A stretch of 64,000 nt of DNA. It comes from Clostridiales bacterium. GTDB lineage: Bacteria; Bacillota; Clostridia; Oscillospirales; Acutalibacteraceae. The position numbers and the translations under genes are program-made. The stretch lies in contig JAIKWV010000038.1 in NCBI GenBank assembly GCA_024684435.1, positions 1 to 64,000 of the forward strand. Reading direction: 5' to 3'. Of this stretch, positions 27,197 through 37,491 are shown piece by piece. Position 1 is the first letter of the stretch. Each line of letters begins with the position of its first letter. Under the pieces are notes generated by a model. That model made no database searches and had not been told where the DNA came from. It worked only from the letters and a program-made list of their open reading frames with translations.

Positions 27197-27934
27197 ATGA
27201 AACAGGGAATTTTTACGCTTGAAAGCAACATACAGCTGACCGACAGCGTCTTTGAAATGAAGCTCAGAGGGGACGTTTCGGACATAACCGCCTGCGGGCA
27301 GTTCGTGAATATAAAGATAGACGGGCTTTACTTAAGACGACCCATTTCGGTCTGTGATCTGAACGGAGATATACTCACCCTTGTGTACAAAACGGTAGGG
27401 CAGGGGACGGAAAAAATGTCCGCAATGCTTCCCGGGGAAAGGCTCGACCTGCTTACGGGTCTTGGCAACGGATACGATCTTTCGGCATCCGGGGACAAGC
27501 CTCTGCTTTTAGGCGGAGGCGTTGGCGTACCGCCCATGTACCTGCTGGCAAAGGAGCTTAAGGCTCAGGGCAGAGAGGTCTCCGTGATACTGGGCTTCAA
27601 TACAGGATCAGAGATATTTTATGAGAAACAGTTTAAAGATATAGGAGCGGACGTCAGGGTGACCACGGCGGACGGGAGTTACGGCACAAAGGGCTTTGTC
27701 ACGGACATAATGAACGAAAAGCCCTACAGTTACTTCTATTGTTGCGGCCCCGAGCCCATGCTCAAGGCGGTTTACAAAACGTCGGAAACTTCCGGTCAGT
27801 TCAGCTTTGAGAGAAGAATGGGCTGCGGCTTCGGCGCCTGCATGGGCTGTTCCTGCAAGACCGTAACGGGCAGCAAACGTATCTGCCGGGAGGGTCCGGT
27901 ACTGCGCAAGGAGGAGATATTATGGGAAGACTGA
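27197..27934 (+). CDS. pyrK: Dihydroorotate dehydrogenase electron transfer subunit
   Basis: The 245-aa protein carries electrons from the PyrD flavin to NAD+. It has an FAD-binding barrel (YLRRPISVCDLNGD), a nucleotide-binding half (LLLGGGVGVPPMYLLA) and the C-terminal 2Fe-2S site CGFGACMGCSCKT plus a later Cys. Start 27197 is used because GAGGAG lies just upstream, and an ATG at 27192 is closed by TGA. It overlaps pyrD by 13 bp, consistent with a PyrK-PyrD-B complex. Confidence 0.94.
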   Translation: MKQGIFTLESNIQLTDSVFEMKLRGDVSDITACGQFVNIKIDGLYLRRPISVCDLNGDILTLVYKTVGQGTEKMSAMLPGERLDLLTGLGNGYDLSASGDKPLLLGGGVGVPPMYLLAKELKAQGREVSVILGFNTGSEIFYEKQFKDIGADVRVTTADGSYGTKGFVTDIMNEKPYSYFYCCGPEPMLKAVYKTSETSGQFSFERRMGCGFGACMGCSCKTVTGSKRICREGPVLRKEEILWED

Positions 27935-28836
27935 GCGTTGAGCTGTGCGGCATAGAGCTGGATAATCCCGTGATCCCCGCCTCTGGCACCTACGGCTTCG
28001 GCTATGAATTCGCGGAGTATTATGACATAAATATACTGGGCACATTTTCCTTCAAGGGGACAACAAGGGAACCCCGTTTCGGTAACCCCACGCCCCGCAT
28101 CGCGGAGACACCATCAGGTATGCTCAATGCCGTGGGACTGCAAAACCCCGGAGTTGACAGGGTGATAAGCGAGGAATTGCCCAAACTAAAAAAAGTGTTC
28201 GGCAAGCCCGTTATGGCAAACGTCAGCGGGTTTTCCATTGACGAATATACGGAGGTCTGCGAAAAGCTGGACAAGGAGGAACAGGTGGGCTGGCTTGAGG
28301 TCAACATCAGCTGTCCCAACGTTCACGGAGGCGGTATGAGCTTCGGCACCGATCCGATATCGGCGGCGGAGGTCACAAGAGCTGTCAAAAGCGTAACGAC
28401 CAAACCTGTCATAATGAAGCTTTCACCAAACGTTACCGATATCGCGGAGATAGCCTCCGCCTGCGAGGAGGCGGGAGCGGACGCTATAAGCCTTATAAAC
28501 ACCCTGCTCTCAATGCGTATCGACCTTAAGACAGGCAAGCCTCTGCTGAAAAACGTTACCGGCGGGCTTTCCGGTCCGGCTGTTTTCCCTGTTGCCCTGC
28601 GTATGGTGTATCAGGCGGCAAAGGCTGTCAGCATACCGGTGATAGGCTTAGGCGGCGTTGACAGTCCGGAGACAGTACTGGAAATGATGATGGCGGGAGC
28701 CACAGCCGTACAGGTGGGCGCGGCGAATTTAGTAGATCCGTTCATATGCAAAAAAATAATCGACGGACTGCCGGAGGTAATGGACAAATACGGCATAAAA
28801 AATATCAGAGATATAATCGGAGGAACGAGACTGTGA
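27922..28836 (+). CDS. pyrD: Dihydroorotate dehydrogenase, NAD-dependent catalytic subunit (class 1B)
   Basis: The 304-aa FMN enzyme has [50 protein letters not shown] with the class 1B active-site Cys, KLSPNVTDI, and C-terminal FMN-phosphate loops ([22 protein letters not shown]). Class 1B enzymes work with PyrK, which is encoded just upstream and overlaps. Its stop overlaps the GTG start of pyrF. Confidence 0.95.
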   Translation: MGRLSVELCGIELDNPVIPASGTYGFGYEFAEYYDINILGTFSFKGTTREPRFGNPTPRIAETPSGMLNAVGLQNPGVDRVISEELPKLKKVFGKPVMANVSGFSIDEYTEVCEKLDKEEQVGWLEVNISCPNVHGGGMSFGTDPISAAEVTRAVKSVTTKPVIMKLSPNVTDIAEIASACEEAGADAISLINTLLSMRIDLKTGKPLLKNVTGGLSGPAVFPVALRMVYQAAKAVSIPVIGLGGVDSPETVLEMMMAGATAVQVGAANLVDPFICKKIIDGLPEVMDKYGIKNIRDIIGGTRL

Positions 28837-29531
28837 AAAGAGACGTAATAATCGCCTGTGATTTTCCCACGGCGGAGGACACTATCCGCTTTCTGGACAA
28901 TTTTAAAGACGAAAAACCCTTTGTAAAGATCGGTATGGAGCTCTTCTACGGAGCGGGACCGGATATAGTAAGGGAGATAAAGGCGAGGGGACATAAAATA
29001 TTCCTTGACCTCAAGCTCCACGACATTCCCAACACCGTCAAAAAAGCCATGTCGGTGCTGTCGGGACTTGATGTGGACATATGCAACCTCCACGCGGCGG
29101 GAGGCATAGATATGATGAAGGCGGCGGTGGAAGGTCTCACAAGAGCGGACGGGACAAGACCAATGCTCATAGCCGTGACACAGCTTACCTCCATTGACCA
29201 GACGAGACTTGAAAATGAGCTGCTCATAAACAAGCCCATAGATCAGGTGGTCATGCAGTACGCCCTCAACGCCAGACAGGCGGGTCTTGACGGAGTGGTG
29301 TGTTCGCCCCTTGAAGCGGGTAAGGTACACGAGACCTGCGGAAAGGATTTCCTTACCGTGACCCCGGGCATTCGTTTTGCCGATGGCGCGGTGGGGGATC
29401 AGCAGAGGGTGACTACCCCTGCAAAGGCGAAGGAGATAGGCTCGGACTTCATCGTCGTTGGCAGACCCATTACAGCTGCGGAGGACCCTGTTGCGGCGTA
29501 TAGAAGATGTATGAGTGATTTTGCAGAATGA
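28833..29531 (+). CDS. pyrF: Orotidine-5'-phosphate decarboxylase
   Basis: The 232-aa enzyme converts OMP to [18 protein letters not shown] holds the catalytic Asp/Lys cluster, and GIRF plus [18 protein letters not shown] form the phosphate-binding end. The start is GTG at 28833 (GTGA overlap with pyrD), with GGAGGA at 28819-28824 placed 8 bp upstream. Longer reading upstream lies inside pyrD and is not supported. Confidence 0.94.
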   Translation: MKRDVIIACDFPTAEDTIRFLDNFKDEKPFVKIGMELFYGAGPDIVREIKARGHKIFLDLKLHDIPNTVKKAMSVLSGLDVDICNLHAAGGIDMMKAAVEGLTRADGTRPMLIAVTQLTSIDQTRLENELLINKPIDQVVMQYALNARQAGLDGVVCSPLEAGKVHETCGKDFLTVTPGIRFADGAVGDQQRVTTPAKAKEIGSDFIVVGRPITAAEDPVAAYRRCMSDFAE

Positions 29532-29551
29532 CATATAAAGGAGAAAATTGT

Positions 29552-30193
29552 ATGAAAAAACTGATCGCCAGAGATCTGCTCTCCATAGGAGCGGTGTTCT
29601 TCAGACCGGATGAGCCCTTCACATGGGCAAGCGGCATCAAAAGCCCGGTTTACTGCGACAACAGGCTTACCCTTACCGCCCCCAAAGTCAGAACGGATGT
29701 TGAAAACGGGTTGGCAGAACTTATCAAAGAGAATTATCCCGATGTTGAGGTGCTCATGGGCACGTCCACAGCGGGTATCGCCCACGCCGCCATCACGGCG
29801 CATATACTTGACCTGCCCATGGGTTACGTCAGGAGCGGAGCAAAGGATCACGGCAGGCAGAACCAGATAGAGGGCAAGCTTGAAAAAGGACAAAAGACAG
29901 TGGTAGTTGAGGATCTTATCTCCACCGGCGGCAGCGTTATAGAGGTGGTAAACGTACTCCGTGACGCAGGAGCTCAGGTGCTTGGCATTGTGAGCATCTT
30001 CACCTACGGTATGCAGAATGGCATCGATCGCCTTAAGGCGGCAGAGGTGAAGAACATATCCCTCACCGATTTTGACACGGTGGCTCAGACCGCCGCGGAG
30101 GAAAATTACATAAAGCCCGAGGATGTGGCGCGGCTGATAAAATTCCGCAACGATCCCTCGGATGAATCCTGGATCAAGGGAGGGAATGTATGA
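29552..30193 (+). CDS. pyrE: Orotate phosphoribosyltransferase
   Basis: The 213-aa enzyme makes OMP from orotate and PRPP. The PRPP loop [16 protein letters not shown] is clear, and [15 protein letters not shown] and [14 protein letters not shown] ([13 protein letters not shown]) substrate segments are in place. Start ATG 29552 follows AAAGGAG; the upstream ATG at 29528 overlaps the pyrF stop and lacks a site. The last bases overlap pyrB (ATGA). Confidence 0.94.
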   Translation: MKKLIARDLLSIGAVFFRPDEPFTWASGIKSPVYCDNRLTLTAPKVRTDVENGLAELIKENYPDVEVLMGTSTAGIAHAAITAHILDLPMGYVRSGAKDHGRQNQIEGKLEKGQKTVVVEDLISTGGSVIEVVNVLRDAGAQVLGIVSIFTYGMQNGIDRLKAAEVKNISLTDFDTVAQTAAEENYIKPEDVARLIKFRNDPSDESWIKGGNV

Positions 30194-31107
30194 GACATTT
30201 GATAGACATTCAGCAGCTCTCGCAGGAGGACATTCAGCAGCTCATAGAAACGGCGATGGACATCATCGAAGACCCGGTAAAATATTCCGAGGTCTGCCGG
30301 CATAAAAAGCTCGCCACCCTTTTCTTTGAGCCTTCCACAAGAACAAGGCTCAGTTTTGAGGCGGCGATGTATGAGCTGGGCGGGGACGTGCTGGGATTTT
30401 CGGAATCCAATTCAAGCTCCGCGGCAAAGGGAGAGAGCGTTTCCGACACCGCCAGAACCGTGGGCTGTTACGCGGACATCATAGCCATGCGCCACCCCAA
30501 GGAAGGCGCGCCGTTGGTCGCGTCAAGAACTGCCGGAGTGCCGGTTATAAACGCCGGGGACGGAGGTCACAACCACCCCACACAGACCCTTGCGGATCTG
30601 CTCACCATTTACCGTGAAAAGGGTTCCTTCAACAACCTGACAATAGGCTGCTGCGGCGACCTTAAATTCGGCAGGACGGTACACTCCCTTATTTCCGCCA
30701 TGTCCAGATACGATAACGTTAAATTCGTGCTTATCTCCCCAGAGGAGCTGAAAGTCCCGAAATACATCAAAACAGACGTGCTGGAGGCAAAAGGCATACC
30801 CTATATCGAATCAGTAAGCCTTGAGGAGAACATAGGCAAACTGGATATCCTCTACATGACCCGCGTTCAGAGAGAAAGATTTTTTAACGAAGCGGATTAT
30901 TTGCGGCTCAAGGACAGCTACGTCCTCACCCCGGAAAAGCTTAAGGCGGCAAGGGAGGACCTTTCGGTAATGCATCCTCTGCCCAGGGTGAATGAAATTT
31001 CCGTGGCGGTGGATGACGACCCCAGAGCCTGCTACTTTAAACAGGTGCTGAACGGGAAATATATGAGAATGGCGCTGATACTGAAACTTCTGGAGGTGAC
31101 GGTATGA
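30190..31107 (+). CDS. pyrB: Aspartate carbamoyltransferase catalytic subunit
   Basis: The 305-aa subunit joins carbamoyl phosphate and aspartate. [16 protein letters not shown] is the carbamoyl phosphate loop, [14 protein letters not shown] is the family signature, and [10 protein letters not shown] closes the active site. It is followed by the regulatory subunit gene with a 4-bp overlap, so the enzyme is the c6r6-type, allosterically controlled form. Confidence 0.96.
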   Translation: MRHLIDIQQLSQEDIQQLIETAMDIIEDPVKYSEVCRHKKLATLFFEPSTRTRLSFEAAMYELGGDVLGFSESNSSSAAKGESVSDTARTVGCYADIIAMRHPKEGAPLVASRTAGVPVINAGDGGHNHPTQTLADLLTIYREKGSFNNLTIGCCGDLKFGRTVHSLISAMSRYDNVKFVLISPEELKVPKYIKTDVLEAKGIPYIESVSLEENIGKLDILYMTRVQRERFFNEADYLRLKDSYVLTPEKLKAAREDLSVMHPLPRVNEISVAVDDDPRACYFKQVLNGKYMRMALILKLLEVTV

Positions 31108-31529
31108 TAATAGGTCAGATCAAAGACGGCATCGTGCTGGATCATATCACCGCGGGGAAAAGCCTGGAGATATACGAGGTCCTCGGCCTTGATAAGCTTG
31201 ACTGCACCATTGCCACCATACAGTATGCGGAAAGTAAAAAAATGGGCAGAAAAGACATAATAAAAATAGGTCAGGTAATAGATATAAACTTTGACGTGCT
31301 GGGTTATCTTGACCCGGGCATCACGGTGAACATCATCCGTGACGGCAAGCTGGCAAAGCGCGAACGGCTCACACTGCCGGAGCGCGTTACAGATATAATC
31401 AAATGCAAAAATCCCCGCTGTATAACTTCCGTTGAACAGGAGCTCCGACAGGAGTTCAGACTTGCGGACAGAGAAAGAAAAATATACCGCTGCATTTACT
31501 GCGACAGCGAGGCAAAAAAGCAGAGCTGA
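31104..31529 (+). CDS. pyrI: Aspartate carbamoyltransferase regulatory subunit
   Basis: The 141-aa subunit has an N-terminal nucleotide-binding domain ([23 protein letters not shown]) and a C-terminal zinc domain with four Cys in the C-x4-C and C-x2-C spacing (CKNPRC, CIYC). It confers feedback control by nucleotides. Overlap with pyrB ensures matched synthesis. carB follows after 12 bp. Confidence 0.95.
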   Translation: MIIGQIKDGIVLDHITAGKSLEIYEVLGLDKLDCTIATIQYAESKKMGRKDIIKIGQVIDINFDVLGYLDPGITVNIIRDGKLAKRERLTLPERVTDIIKCKNPRCITSVEQELRQEFRLADRERKIYRCIYCDSEAKKQS

Positions 31530-31541
31530 GGAGGAATAAAC

Positions 31542-34500
31542 ATGAAAAGAACGGACATCAAAAAAGTACTTATAATAGGCTCAGGCCCCATCGTTATCGG
31601 TCAGGCCGCGGAGTTTGATTACGCCGGCACACAGGCGTGCCTTGCCCTTAAGGAAGAGGGATACGAGGTCATCCTTGCAAACTCAAACCCGGCGACCATC
31701 ATGACCGATACCAGCATAGCCGACAAGGTATATATGGAGCCCCTTACACTGGAATATGTGGCTAAGATCATCCGCTACGAGCGCCCGGACGCCATCGTGC
31801 CGGGCATAGGCGGTCAGACAGGTCTTAACCTTGCGATACAGCTGGAGAAAGAGGGCGTGCTCAAGGAGTGCGGCGTGGAGCTTTTGGGCACCAGCAGCGA
31901 CAGCATTGAAAAGGCGGAGGACAGGGAGCTGTTCAAGGAGCTCTGCCAGTCCATCGGCGAGCCGGTCATCCCCTCGGAGATAACCTACAGCCTTGATGAT
32001 GCGAAGGAGGCGGCAAAGCATATCGGTTACCCCGTGGTGCTGCGTCCCGCGTTTACCCTGGGCGGCACAGGCGGCGGCTTCGCCAACAACGAGGAGGAGC
32101 TTATAGATATCGGCTCAAACGCCTTCGCGCTCTCACCGGTGCATGAGGTTCTCATTGAAAAGAGCGTAAAGGGATATAAAGAGATCGAGTTTGAGGTCAT
32201 GAGGGATTCCGAGGATCACGCAATAACCATCTGCGGCATGGAAAACGTGGACCCTGTGGGCGTTCACACAGGCGATTCCATAGTCGTCGCCCCCATTCTT
32301 TCCCTCAATGACAAGGATCTTAAGATGCTCAACGACAGCGCCATCAAGCTTATCCACGAGCTGAAAATAGAGGGCGGATGCAACGTTCAGTTTGCCCTAG
32401 ATCCCAATTCCAGCAAGTATTACCTCATCGAGGTCAACCCCCGCGTTTCCCGTTCATCGGCTCTTGCTTCAAAGGCCAGCGGCTACCCCATCGCAAGGGT
32501 CACCGCAAAGATAGCCGTGGGTATGTCACTGAGCGAGATCGCCGTTGCCGGCGGAACGGCAGCCATCGAGCCCAGCCTTGACTATATAGTCGCAAAGTTC
32601 CCCCGCTTCCCCTTCGACAAATTCAGCTATGTGCCCAACGTTTTAGGCACCCAGATGAAGGCTACCGGCGAGGTCATGGGCATCGGCTCTACCCTTGAGG
32701 AATGCTTCCTTAAGTCGGTACGCTCCCTTGAAACAGGGGTCTGCCACTTCCGCCTGAACAAATTTGACGATATGCCCTCGGAGGAGCTGTACACCTACAT
32801 TTCGGAGTTCCGTGACGATAATATATACGCCATCGCGGAGCTTATCCGCAGAGGGGAAACCATTGCGAAGATACACGACATCACCATGATAACCGAGCTT
32901 TTCCTTGAGTCCGTCAAAAAGATAACGGACATGGAAAAGACCCTTGCCGACAACGTTGACAATGCGGATACCCTCAAAGAGGCCAAGATCATGGGCTTCT
33001 CCGACAAATACATAGCCTATCTTTGGGACAAGCCGGAGATCGAGGTCTACAATAAGCGTATAGCTGAGAACATAGTTCCTCAGTTCCGCATGGTGGACAC
33101 CCTGCACACCGGCAAATACATAGCCTATCTCTATTCGTCCTACACCGGGGAGAACCAGTCCCGTCTCAGCGACAAGAAAAAGATCGTTGTTCTGGGAGCG
33201 GGCCCCATCAGGATAGGTCAGGGCGTTGAGTTCGACTATTCCACCGTTCACGCGGTGCAGACCATACGCAGGGCAGGATATGAGGCAATAATCATCAACA
33301 ATAATCCGGAGACGGTGTCCACGGACTACACCACCGCCGACAAGCTCTACTTTGAGCCCCTGACTCCGGAGGACGTTATGGCGATAATCAACTTTGAAAA
33401 GCCCATGGGTGTTATCGCGGCTCTGGGCGGACAGACCGCCATCAACCTTGCTCAGCCCCTTGCGGACAGAGGCGTGAAGATCATCGGCACTGACTGCGAC
33501 GCCATTGAGAGGGCGGAGAACCGCCGCAGCTTTGAACATATCCTGGCGGAACTTAATATTCCTCAGCCTCAGGGCAGAGCCGTTACGAATATTGAAGAGG
33601 GCGTAAAGGCGGCGGAGGAGATCGGTTATCCCGTGCTTGTCAGACCCAGCTTCGTTCTGGGCGGCAGGGCAATGGAGATCGTCGCCAACGAGAAAATGCT
33701 CAGGCACTACCTTAAGACCGCCGTTGAGATAGATAAAGACAAGCCAGTGCTTGTGGATCATTATATTCAGGGCAAGGAAGTTGAAGTTGACGCCATCTGC
33801 GACGGCAACGACGTGTTCGTACCCGGCATTATGGAGCTTATCGAGCGCACGGGCGTACATTCCGGCGACTCCATCAGCGTATATCCCACCTTCTCGGTGT
33901 CCGACAAGGTCAAGGGTACCATCCTTCAGTACACAAAGAAGCTGGGTCTCAGGATCGGCATCGTGGGACTGTTCAACATCCAGTTCATCGTTGACCCCAA
34001 CGACGACGTTTATATAATCGAGGTAAACCCCCGTTCATCAAGAACAGTGCCCTTCCTGTCAAAGGCCACGGGCTACTCCCTTGCGGACATTGCCACGGAC
34101 GTGATACTCGGCAAGTCTCTCAAGGAACAGGGCATATTCACCATCTATCCGGACGAAAAGGAACGCTACTATGTAAAGGTCCCGGTGTTCTCATCCAATA
34201 AAATAAAGGGACTGGATCTGTATCTTTCACCGGAGATGAAGTCCACCGGCGAGACCATAGGCTACGACAAATCCCTCCCCAGAGCCATGTACAAGGCACT
34301 GCAGGCGTCGGGGCTCAAATTCCAGAATCACGGCACGGTGGTGGTGACCCTTGCCGACGAGGACAAGGCGGAGGCTCTGCCCATGGTACAGTGGTTCTTC
34401 AAAATGGGCTTCAACATTGCCGCTACCTCAGCCACGGCGGATTTCCTGAAAAAATACGATATCCCCGCCCGCAAGCTGGGCAAGCTCTCCGAGGGAAGCA

Positions 34501-34712
34501 ACGAGATACTGGATTACATACGCTCCGGTCAGGTGAGCTACGTTATCAATACCCGCGCCGTGACATCGGGCATCCACTATGTGGACGGCGCCGCGATCCG
34601 CCGCTGTTGCACGGAAAACGGCGTGACCATTTTCACGTCTCTTGATACGGTAAAAATAGTTATCGAGGTGCTCAAGGAAATGACCATCTCCGTTTCCACC
34701 ATAGACGCATAA
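31542..34712 (+). CDS. carB: Carbamoyl phosphate synthase large subunit
   Basis: The 1056-aa protein has the duplicated ATP-grasp organisation: first half opening with IGSGPIVIGQAAEFDYAGTQ, second with LGAGPIRIGQGVEFDYSTVH at about residue 550. A C-terminal methylglyoxal-synthase-like allosteric domain (about 935-1056) follows. It makes carbamoyl phosphate with ammonia delivered by CarA. carA is not in the operon and not elsewhere in this window, so the small subunit must be encoded at another locus. It is the last gene of the pyr operon. Confidence 0.96.
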   Translation: MKRTDIKKVLIIGSGPIVIGQAAEFDYAGTQACLALKEEGYEVILANSNPATIMTDTSIADKVYMEPLTLEYVAKIIRYERPDAIVPGIGGQTGLNLAIQLEKEGVLKECGVELLGTSSDSIEKAEDRELFKELCQSIGEPVIPSEITYSLDDAKEAAKHIGYPVVLRPAFTLGGTGGGFANNEEELIDIGSNAFALSPVHEVLIEKSVKGYKEIEFEVMRDSEDHAITICGMENVDPVGVHTGDSIVVAPILSLNDKDLKMLNDSAIKLIHELKIEGGCNVQFALDPNSSKYYLIEVNPRVSRSSALASKASGYPIARVTAKIAVGMSLSEIAVAGGTAAIEPSLDYIVAKFPRFPFDKFSYVPNVLGTQMKATGEVMGIGSTLEECFLKSVRSLETGVCHFRLNKFDDMPSEELYTYISEFRDDNIYAIAELIRRGETIAKIHDITMITELFLESVKKITDMEKTLADNVDNADTLKEAKIMGFSDKYIAYLWDKPEIEVYNKRIAENIVPQFRMVDTLHTGKYIAYLYSSYTGENQSRLSDKKKIVVLGAGPIRIGQGVEFDYSTVHAVQTIRRAGYEAIIINNNPETVSTDYTTADKLYFEPLTPEDVMAIINFEKPMGVIAALGGQTAINLAQPLADRGVKIIGTDCDAIERAENRRSFEHILAELNIPQPQGRAVTNIEEGVKAAEEIGYPVLVRPSFVLGGRAMEIVANEKMLRHYLKTAVEIDKDKPVLVDHYIQGKEVEVDAICDGNDVFVPGIMELIERTGVHSGDSISVYPTFSVSDKVKGTILQYTKKLGLRIGIVGLFNIQFIVDPNDDVYIIEVNPRSSRTVPFLSKATGYSLADIATDVILGKSLKEQGIFTIYPDEKERYYVKVPVFSSNKIKGLDLYLSPEMKSTGETIGYDKSLPRAMYKALQASGLKFQNHGTVVVTLADEDKAEALPMVQWFFKMGFNIAATSATADFLKKYDIPARKLGKLSEGSNEILDYIRSGQVSYVINTRAVTSGIHYVDGAAIRRCCTENGVTIFTSLDTVKIVIEVLKEMTISVSTIDA

Positions 34713-34761
34713 GGATTTTCAATAAATCTTTTTCATCAATTCCATCGTAGGGCACGCATAC

Positions 34762-35100
34762 ATGCGTTCCGAAAAAGGCTCCCTCAGGAGGAAGGCTTAT
34801 AAGTCACCGGGCGGTCGCCCGTTGATCAAAAAGGATCCGACCAAAACGACCTATACCTACCGCAAGGATACGAACCTTGACCTTTCCGGTATGGAGGCTG
34901 AACTGACCTTCACCAACGGCACAAAAGCGATCCTTGATCCTTCCGAATGCACCGTTTCCGGCTATTCCGCAAAACCTGCCGGTAAAAAGACGGTCACCGT
35001 AGAATATGAAGGACTGACAGCGCAGTTTGACGTCACGGTCAAATATTCCTTCGGTCAAATTTTGATCCGAATTTTCCTGCTGGGATTCCTTTGGTATTAA
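34762..35100 (+). pseudogene. C-terminal fragment of an Ig-like-domain surface protein
   Basis: The 112-codon frame has no signal peptide. From about residue 25 it encodes one bacterial Ig-like domain (Big_3 style): TNLDLSGMEAELTFTNGT, then CTVSGYSAKPAGKKTVTVEY and a final FDVTV strand. It ends in a hydrophobic tail (FGQILIRIFLLGFLWY) like the C-terminal anchors of large secreted proteins in this group. The first 20 codons look like junk. This is most simply the surviving 3' end of a larger surface-protein gene. It has its own terminator. Confidence 0.6.
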
Positions 35101-35113
35101 ACAGCATAACGTC

Positions 35114-35150
35114 AAGGAGCGAGGTGTAAAAGCCCCGCTCCTTTGTTTTT
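35114..35150 (+). terminator. Terminator after the Ig-domain fragment
   Basis: AAGGAGCGAGG (35114-35124) pairs with CCCCGCTCCTT (about 35133-35143), followed by TGTTTTT. It probably also closes the pyrimidine operon, because no earlier terminator is seen after carB. Confidence 0.8.
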
Positions 35151-35174
35151 ATAACACATTAAAATTTTTGTCTT

Positions 35175-37160
35175 TTACCAACCGTAATACTCATATGTCT
35201 GTGCCAGCGCCGCCTGGTCTATCGGTTCGCCGGCAATGGCGCTGTACAGTGCGGAAACGTCCTGAGCGTTAAACCGGTCACGCTTACTGAGTTTTACGAT
35301 GTTTGCGGCAAATTCAAATACCTCGTCCTCAAAGCCGTTAACAAGACCGTACTGTGCAACAGAAATATCCGCGGCGGTAACTCTGCCGTTGCCGTCCAGA
35401 TCGCCGAAGATGACCACGGTGTATTCCTTTATCACTTCTCCGTGGCTGTCGTGGACGGTCAGGACCGAGCCTGTACCCACATATCTGCCGGATGTTATCA
35501 CGGAAGTATATCCGTCCCGGGAGACATTGAACATCGCTTCAAAAGCTTCTATGCTCATGCCGGTATCAATACCGTAGATCTGACAGCGTTCCTCGTCAAC
35601 GACTGTCTCGCTGCCCTCCGGGAGTATAAGCTCGGGAGGTTCAGTTTCCTGCTCATCATATATCAGACCGGTTTCATCAAGACGGAAAAACTTGTTGCCC
35701 TCGGCAACGGTGATGGTAAAGGGATTCGACGTATCTTTTCTGTTGGAATAAAGACGGTTAAGCATGGTAAGCTGATCGTCCGCGATCTCTTTCATAGTTG
35801 CCGGGATATTTACTCCGGCACAATTTGCCAAAAGATTATCTACCGTGGAGGAACCGTCCGCCCACATCGCCTCAACGTCCCAGGAGGTTACGCCTTCGGG
35901 GATATCCATAACCTTGTTATAACGGGCGGGTACAGCAACCATGTGCTTCATATCTTTTGAATAAATAATTCCGTCGGCGAAAGAGTAGCGGGGATTTGTG
36001 TCCTTTACCGCATAGTCGGTAATGCCTGTGTAGCAATATATAGCGATCGAAAGGTTTGTGCCCGCATTGAGATTGCCCGTGTCCGCGTACACAATATATC
36101 TATCGTCATAAAGGGGAACATACTCGATCTCATAAGTGTCCGGCAGTAGTACCGTGTGGATATTGTAGTTCCTTGAAAAGCTGAGTTCACCAAGGAAGTC
36201 TACGCCTTCCGGTATTTCGAACACACCGTTTTCAAAAGGCTTATTGCGAGGGACGGCAAGCATCTCTTTACCGTCCGCGGAGTAAAGAATACCGTCAATC
36301 GCTATGTAATTCGTGTTGCCCTCTGCCACACGGATCTCAATCAGATCATCCGTCGCAAAGTCATAAAGCGTATGTGCGTATCCGATTTTTTTGACGCCCG
36401 CGGGAACGGTAAAGCTTGTGCCCTCATACCTTGTGGCATGATTCAGAAAGCCCGCGCTCATGATCGCAAGGTTATCGGGGAGCAATATTTGCTGTGCGCG
36501 GCAGTTCTGGAAGCACCATGCGGAAGCGGACAAATTACTCAGATCCCAGTGGCTCAGGTCAATAGTCACATGAACGCTTGCGCTTAACGAATTTGCAAAT
36601 TTGTTGAAAGCAAAGGACATGATCTTAAGCGAAGATGTGTTCCAGTTTTCATAACCGGTCAGTCCTGAAAGGCGGGTACATCCGCTGAACATCGCATAGA
36701 TTTCAGTGACCGAACCGGTGTCAAATGAGGATAAGTCCACCGCCTTGAGTGCGCTGCAGTTATAAAACAGATAGCTGAGACTTACAACGTCGGATGTGTC
36801 AACGGCAGACAGATCAACATTCGTCAGGGCGGTGCAATCACCGAAAAGCATGCGCATAGAGTTGTTTAAAAACCGGACGCCTTCACTGATCGAGATAGAT
36901 TTAAGACCGGTGTTTGCACGAAAAACCGTAGTGGTGGCAAGTACAGTGCCGTAAACCTGCCCCTGCACATCAAAACTTGCGGGAACCGTAACGGAATCCG
37001 CATCTCCGATATATTTTGTCAGGATAACCGTACCGGCTTCCTCGTCGACAGTGTGATTCCATTCCGCCAGTTCAGATCCGCCTGTCTGCGCAGAGACAGT
37101 CGGTATCAGCACAAGCATAATAAGCACCGTCAAAAACAGGGATAAGATACGCTTTTTCAT
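35175..37160 (-). CDS. BspA-like leucine-rich surface protein with dockerin-like C-terminus
   Basis: The 661-aa protein has a signal peptide (cleavage near VSA/QT, about 25). DUF285-type leucine-rich repeats fill about 90-230 (LTNVDLSAVDTSDVVSLSYL, LKAVDLSSFDTGSVTEIYAM). LRR_5-like beta segments follow to about 480. Near the end, FGDLDGNGRVTAADISVAQ matches the first calcium loop of a type I dockerin; the second half (FNAQDVSALYSAI) is degenerate. BspA-like repeats bind host or bacterial surfaces. A dockerin would attach it to a cohesin scaffold, but none is in the window. Transcribed alone, with a terminator region shared with the Ig fragment. Confidence 0.87.
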   Translation of the reverse strand: MKKRILSLFLTVLIMLVLIPTVSAQTGGSELAEWNHTVDEEAGTVILTKYIGDADSVTVPASFDVQGQVYGTVLATTTVFRANTGLKSISISEGVRFLNNSMRMLFGDCTALTNVDLSAVDTSDVVSLSYLFYNCSALKAVDLSSFDTGSVTEIYAMFSGCTRLSGLTGYENWNTSSLKIMSFAFNKFANSLSASVHVTIDLSHWDLSNLSASAWCFQNCRAQQILLPDNLAIMSAGFLNHATRYEGTSFTVPAGVKKIGYAHTLYDFATDDLIEIRVAEGNTNYIAIDGILYSADGKEMLAVPRNKPFENGVFEIPEGVDFLGELSFSRNYNIHTVLLPDTYEIEYVPLYDDRYIVYADTGNLNAGTNLSIAIYCYTGITDYAVKDTNPRYSFADGIIYSKDMKHMVAVPARYNKVMDIPEGVTSWDVEAMWADGSSTVDNLLANCAGVNIPATMKEIADDQLTMLNRLYSNRKDTSNPFTITVAEGNKFFRLDETGLIYDEQETEPPELILPEGSETVVDEERCQIYGIDTGMSIEAFEAMFNVSRDGYTSVITSGRYVGTGSVLTVHDSHGEVIKEYTVVIFGDLDGNGRVTAADISVAQYGLVNGFEDEVFEFAANIVKLSKRDRFNAQDVSALYSAIAGEPIDQAALAQTYEYYGW

Positions 37161-37333
37161 ATATGTTCTCCTTATTAAATAATTTCACGAGATATAATTT
37201 ATATTACAATATTTTCCTCAAACAATCAAGTACAAACCGGTCTCTGTTTTTTGTTTTGTATTTTTTCAGGTTGAACCGGCAATCGGCATTTAACAATTAC
37301 GGTTTATCAGGGTGATTGGATAAGAAAAGCTCA

Positions 37334-37374
37334 GATCCTCGGTCTTTGCAACCGGCGACCGGGGATCATTCTTT
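37334..37374. terminator. Hairpin in the gap before ohrR
   Basis: GATCCTCGGTC (37334-37344) pairs with GACCGGGGATC (37357-37367) with one G-T pair, followed by ATTCTTTG. Its role is uncertain. The rest of the gap from 37161 to 37419 shows no gene. Confidence 0.45.
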
Positions 37375-37419
37375 GCGGCATATTATTTTCAGCAGACATT
37401 TTTAAATATTAAAAAGCTC

Positions 37420-37448
37420 TTGACAAATTATATCCCATGCGATATAAT
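37420..37448 (+). promoter_or_regulatory. ohrR promoter with embedded palindromic operator
   Basis: TTGACA (37420-37425) and TATAAT (37443-37448) are 17 bp apart. Between and over them is a perfect palindrome, ATTATATC (37427-37434), 6-bp spacer, GATATAAT (37441-37448). A regulator bound there would block RNA polymerase. The obvious candidate is the MarR/OhrR protein encoded 44 bp downstream (autorepression, inference). Confidence 0.8.
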
Positions 37449-37491
37449 ATCCCCAGATAGATCGCACACGATATATTTTGAGGTAAAAAAC

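Noticed and set aside
32643..33860. 405-codon minus-strand reading frame
   Set aside because: Antisense to carB, whose protein is certain.
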